A stretch of 49,565 bases of DNA. Source: Porticoccaceae bacterium UBA2002 (GTDB lineage Bacteria; Pseudomonadota; Gammaproteobacteria; Pseudomonadales; Porticoccaceae). The position numbers and the translations under genes are program-made. Position 1 is the stretch's first letter, and each line of letters begins with the position of its first letter. The stretch spans positions 1 through 49,565 of the forward strand of contig DDCQ01000047.1 in NCBI GenBank assembly GCA_002334915.1, written 5' to 3'. The notes beneath the pieces were generated by a model. That model ran no database searches and had not been told where the DNA came from. It was given only the letters and a program-made list of their open reading frames with translations. Below, piece after piece: positions 46,447-49,565 of this stretch.

Positions 46447-47001
46447 TTAGTTGCTGGGTAGATAGCCATTTTTGCGCACATTGCGCTCAACCTGCCCGGG
46501 CAGGAAGTTAAACATGGGCAGCAGGCGCAGGCCCGCTCGGCTGAGCCCATAGGCTGTCCAGTTATTACAGGTATTGAGGGCGAGATAGATGCCGCGAGAC
46601 TTAAAGAATTGGGTACCACAATGTCGGTCGCGAACCTTGGTGGGCTGATTGCTCTTATCCAGCTTAAAGTGACGGCTGATAAACAGTGCCACAGCTTCCA
46701 TTAATGACCCATTAACTGAGATGCTGTAAATAGTGGCTGAATCGCTGAGGGCTTCACTGAGATCATTGGTACCCAGTAGACCAACTACTGCAGAGGTGGG
46801 TATAAACAGTGCTCGCAGGCCCAGCCAGACTGGCTGGTGCTCGGCGCCATAGTAACGGTAATCGCCCCAGCCGACTCTGATCCACTGGCAGTCGGTAAAA
46901 TAGGGTCGCAACTGAGGCACAGCCTGTAAAAGTATCTCGGTGGGCAGAGCCAGATGGGTATGAATACCATCGCGAATAAAATGTAGTGCTTGATCGGACA
47001 T
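46447..47001 (-). CDS. DUF2459 (TIGR02117-type) domain protein
   Basis: A 184-residue protein of unknown function. GIHTHLALPTEILLQAVPQL, WIRVGWGDYRYYG and the C-terminal LNTCNNWTAYGLSRAGLRLL fit the DUF2459 pattern (an HTxLVLP start, WGD, then C/NTWTA). Unlike many members I see no clear N-terminal signal peptide. Conserved His, Cys and Asp residues would suit an NlpC-like hydrolase fold, but no activity is known. It lies between the aminotransferase and the divergent SSADH gene. Confidence 0.8.
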   Translation of the reverse strand: MSDQALHFIRDGIHTHLALPTEILLQAVPQLRPYFTDCQWIRVGWGDYRYYGAEHQPVWLGLRALFIPTSAVVGLLGTNDLSEALSDSATIYSISVNGSLMEAVALFISRHFKLDKSNQPTKVRDRHCGTQFFKSRGIYLALNTCNNWTAYGLSRAGLRLLPMFNFLPGQVERNVRKNGYLPSN

Positions 47002-47054
47002 TTTGTTCCCCTCGGGCGTTCAGATTACAGGTTTTTAGCCATTCCTTGTAGTCC

Positions 47055-47083
47055 TTGACAGACTGGTAGCCTATCTACCTAAT
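47055..47083 (+). promoter_or_regulatory. Possible sigma-70 promoter of the SSADH gene
   Basis: Consensus TTGACA and CCTAAT are exactly 17 bp apart in the divergent gap, about 110 bp upstream of the start codon. Confidence 0.4.
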
Positions 47084-47194
47084 CATGGGTATTGTCCCTG
47101 ACTCCTCTGTGAATCATTATTTACGCCAAATGGGCTATGCTTATTGTCGATTTATCTAAAATTAGGCCAACCAATTTAAATAACGGAAATTCCA

Positions 47195-48658
47195 ATGACA
47201 TTAACACTCAATGACAGCAGCTTAATTAAGAGCCAATCCTATATAGATGGCCAGTGGGTTGATGCCGATTCTGGCGACACTCTTGCAGTCACTAACCCAG
47301 CCAATAATGAAACTCTGGTCGAGGTTGCCAAATGCGGCACGGCCGAGACCAGACGAATGATTGAGGCTGCAGAAGTTGCTCAGAGAGCCTGGGCGAAAAC
47401 CACCGCCAAAGAGCGCGCAGCACTGCTGCGCAAATGGTACAACCTGATTATGGAAAATCAGGAAGATTTGGCACAGATTTTAACCGCAGAGCAGGGCAAG
47501 CCCCTGGCCGAGGCCCGTGGCGAAATTGCCTATGGTGCTAACTATGCCGAGTGGTTTAGTGAGGAGTCCAAGCGAGTTTACGGCGATATTATTCCTCCGC
47601 CCTCCAGCGACAAGCGTATTATGGTGATCAAGCAGCCAGTGGGTGTGGTGGCCTGTATCACGCCATGGAATTTCCCCAATGCCATGCTGACACGCAAAAT
47701 TGCCCCCGCCATTGCTGCCGGCTGTGCTGTGGTCTGTAAGCCAGCCAATGCGACACCATTGTCAGCCCTTGCGCTGATGGAACTGGCCCAGCGCGCCGGA
47801 TTCCCCAAGGGGCTGGTCAATATGGTCACTGGCCGCACCGCCGAGATTGGTGCCGAGATTACTAGCAACCCAATAGTGCGCAAAGTAACCTTTACTGGCT
47901 CGACTCCCGTGGGCAAACAGCTGATGGCCGAATGTGCCCAGACAGTGAAGCGCACGTCGATGGAGTTGGGCGGCAATGCGCCATTTATTGTCTTTGATGA
48001 TGCCGATATTGATGCCGCAGTGCAGGGTGCTCTGGTCTCAAAATACCGCAATGCCGGCCAGACCTGTGTCTGTTCCAATCGCCTGATTATTCAGGCAGGA
48101 ATCTATGACCAATTTGCCGCCAAACTGGCCGAGGCAGTGAAAACGTTAAAACTGGGCAATGGCGCTGAACAGGGCGTTACTGTCGGCCCGCTGATTGATG
48201 AAAAGGCGGCCACTGGAGTCTGTGAGTTTATTGATGATGCTGTGACCAAAGGCGCAACCATTGCCATGGGTGGCGGTCGCAGTGAGCTGGGGGGCAGCTT
48301 TGTTGAGCCCACCATTTTGACCAATGTTACTCGAGATATGCGAGTTTTCTCGGAAGAGATTTTTGGGCCTGTGGCGCCACTATTTAAATTTGAGACAGAA
48401 GAACAGGTGGTGCAGATGGCCAATGATACGGAGTTTGGCCTAGCCGCCTATTTCTATTCCAGAGATATAGGCCGGGTTCACCGTGTGGCCGAGCAATTGG
48501 AGTACGGCATTATTGGCGTCAATGAAGGCATTATCTCCAATGAGATGGCACCCTTTGGCGGTGTAAAGGAATCTGGCAGTGGTCGCGAGGGGTCCAAGTA
48601 CGGTATGGATGACTATATGGATATTAAATATATCTGTATGGGCGGCATAGACAGATAA
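47195..48658 (+). CDS. gabD: NAD(P)-dependent succinate-semialdehyde dehydrogenase
   Basis: A 487-residue aldehyde dehydrogenase. [20 protein letters not shown], the catalytic glutamate in [18 protein letters not shown] and the catalytic cysteine in [13 protein letters not shown] are present; the CVC pair is typical of Gab[12 protein letters not shown] is the cofactor loop. It oxidises succinate semialdehyde, the product of GABA transamination, to succinate. The aminotransferase gene follows 65 bp downstream on the same strand. Confidence 0.92.
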   Translation: MTLTLNDSSLIKSQSYIDGQWVDADSGDTLAVTNPANNETLVEVAKCGTAETRRMIEAAEVAQRAWAKTTAKERAALLRKWYNLIMENQEDLAQILTAEQGKPLAEARGEIAYGANYAEWFSEESKRVYGDIIPPPSSDKRIMVIKQPVGVVACITPWNFPNAMLTRKIAPAIAAGCAVVCKPANATPLSALALMELAQRAGFPKGLVNMVTGRTAEIGAEITSNPIVRKVTFTGSTPVGKQLMAECAQTVKRTSMELGGNAPFIVFDDADIDAAVQGALVSKYRNAGQTCVCSNRLIIQAGIYDQFAAKLAEAVKTLKLGNGAEQGVTVGPLIDEKAATGVCEFIDDAVTKGATIAMGGGRSELGGSFVEPTILTNVTRDMRVFSEEIFGPVAPLFKFETEEQVVQMANDTEFGLAAYFYSRDIGRVHRVAEQLEYGIIGVNEGIISNEMAPFGGVKESGSGREGSKYGMDDYMDIKYICMGGIDR

Positions 48659-48723
48659 AAAGACCCATAAAAAGAGAAATAAAAAGGCAAATAAAAAAAG
48701 TGACGAGCATTTAAGGAATCACT

Positions 48724-49565
48724 ATGACCCATTTAATTTATCCAACAACCAACTTTAAAGCCATTGAGCAGATTACCATCGAGCGAGGTGAGGGCTGTTA
48801 TGTCTGGGATAAAGACGGCAATCAATACCTCGAGGGGTTGGCCGGTCTCTGGTGTACGGCACTGGGTTATGGCAATCAGGAACTGATTGATATCACTACT
48901 GAGCAGATGAGCAAGTTGACCTTTAGCCATATGTTTGGCGGCAAGACCCATCAGGTTGCGATTGACTTGGCGGATAGGCTCGCCGATATGATTCCGATGA
49001 AAGATGCTGTGCTATCCTTTGGGAATTCTGGCAGTGATGCCAACGATACACATATTAAATTACTGCGCTATTACCATGAAGCCATAGGCAAGCCCGAGCG
49101 CCGCAAGATAATTGCCCGCGAGCGTTCGTACCATGGTGTCACCGTGGCCGCTGCTTCGCTGACCGGTCTGCCGGTGACTCAGAATCACTTCGACCTACCT
49201 GTGGAAGCCCTGGGTATTCTGCGCACCGACCATCCCCATTACTACCGAGGCAAACAGGGCGATGAGTCTGAGGCAGAATTTGTCGATCGCATTGTCGGCA
49301 ATCTTGAGGCTATGATTGTGCGCGAAGGGCCGGAGACTATTGCTGCCTTTATCGCCGAGCCTATCACTGGTGCCAGTGGCGTGATTGTGCCGCCGGAAGG
49401 TTACTACCAGAAGGTTCAGGCTGTGCTAAACAGATACGATATTATGTTTTGGGCTGATGAGGTTATCACCGGATTTGGTCGTACGGGAAATGATTTCGGT
49501 TGCACCACCATGGGTATCGAATCTCCGGATATGATGACCTTTGCCAAACAGCTATCGTCTGCCTA
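48724..49565 (+). CDS. Class III aminotransferase, partial (3' end outside window)
   Basis: The first 280 residues of a second class III aminotransferase. GCYVWDKDGNQYLEGLAGLW, SFGNSGSDANDTHIKLLRYY, ARERSYHGVTVAAASLTGLP and the PLP aspartate region FWADEVITGFGRTGNDFG are visible; the last codons in the window (FAKQLSSA) hold the expected PLP lysine. ATG 48724 follows AAGGAATC. It is about as distant from the 44937 enzyme as paralogues of different substrate use. With the SSADH it could form a transamination-oxidation pair. Confidence 0.9.
   Translation, partial: MTHLIYPTTNFKAIEQITIERGEGCYVWDKDGNQYLEGLAGLWCTALGYGNQELIDITTEQMSKLTFSHMFGGKTHQVAIDLADRLADMIPMKDAVLSFGNSGSDANDTHIKLLRYYHEAIGKPERRKIIARERSYHGVTVAAASLTGLPVTQNHFDLPVEALGILRTDHPHYYRGKQGDESEAEFVDRIVGNLEAMIVREGPETIAAFIAEPITGASGVIVPPEGYYQKVQAVLNRYDIMFWADEVITGFGRTGNDFGCTTMGIESPDMMTFAKQLSSA

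Overview
The window reads as chromosomal DNA from a marine-type gammaproteobacterium. The evidence is gene order: ribF-ileS-lspA-fkpB-ispH, hslV-hslU-DUF971-ubiE-ubiJ-ubiB-hisI-hisE-tatABC, and a HexR-type Entner-Doudoroff cluster all match gammaproteobacteria. I would place it near oligotrophic groups such as the SAR92/Porticoccaceae lineage, but that placement is inference. Base composition looks near 50 % GC and even throughout. I see no phage, insertion sequence, CRISPR array, tRNA or rRNA.

Layout. 1-3657: start of comM, ubiK, then a nitrogen-acquisition block (TorF-type porin, glnK, amtB, a second P-II gene) behind a clear sigma-54 promoter with NtrC-like sites. 3792-8022: dsbC-like gene, hom-thrC, a repeat-bearing spacer, and rpsT on the other strand. 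8250-15682: murJ, then ribF-ileS-lspA-fkpB-ispH with overlapping genes. 15694-26761: central carbon block with pgi, the edd-glk-eda-zwf-pgl operon, gap-pyk on the minus strand and hexR; HexR-like operators lie in the pgi/edd and gap/hexR gaps. 26965-32083: acs, a glycerophosphodiesterase-like gene, an XRE regulator facing a 52-residue gene, a LysE-family exporter and a Tag-like glycosylase. 32138-36004: a TPP riboswitch followed by a TonB-dependent receptor, a small thiamine-binding-like protein, a PnuT-like permease and a thiamine-kinase-like protein. 36040-37407: msrB, yajQ, ychJ. 37427-44854: tat, his, ubi and hslVU genes, all on the minus strand. 44937-49565: two class III aminotransferases around a DUF2459 protein and a succinate-semialdehyde dehydrogenase; the second aminotransferase runs off the end.

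How the genes fit together. The most complete unit is the riboswitch operon, which encodes a route for thiamine from the outer membrane to a phosphorylated cytoplasmic form. The carbon block encodes glucose to pyruvate by the Entner-Doudoroff route plus lower glycolysis, with its own repressor. The nitrogen block pairs an outer-membrane porin with ammonium transport and P-II signalling. Intergenic DNA holds several unexplained palindromes and two 23-bp tandem repeats, listed under findings.
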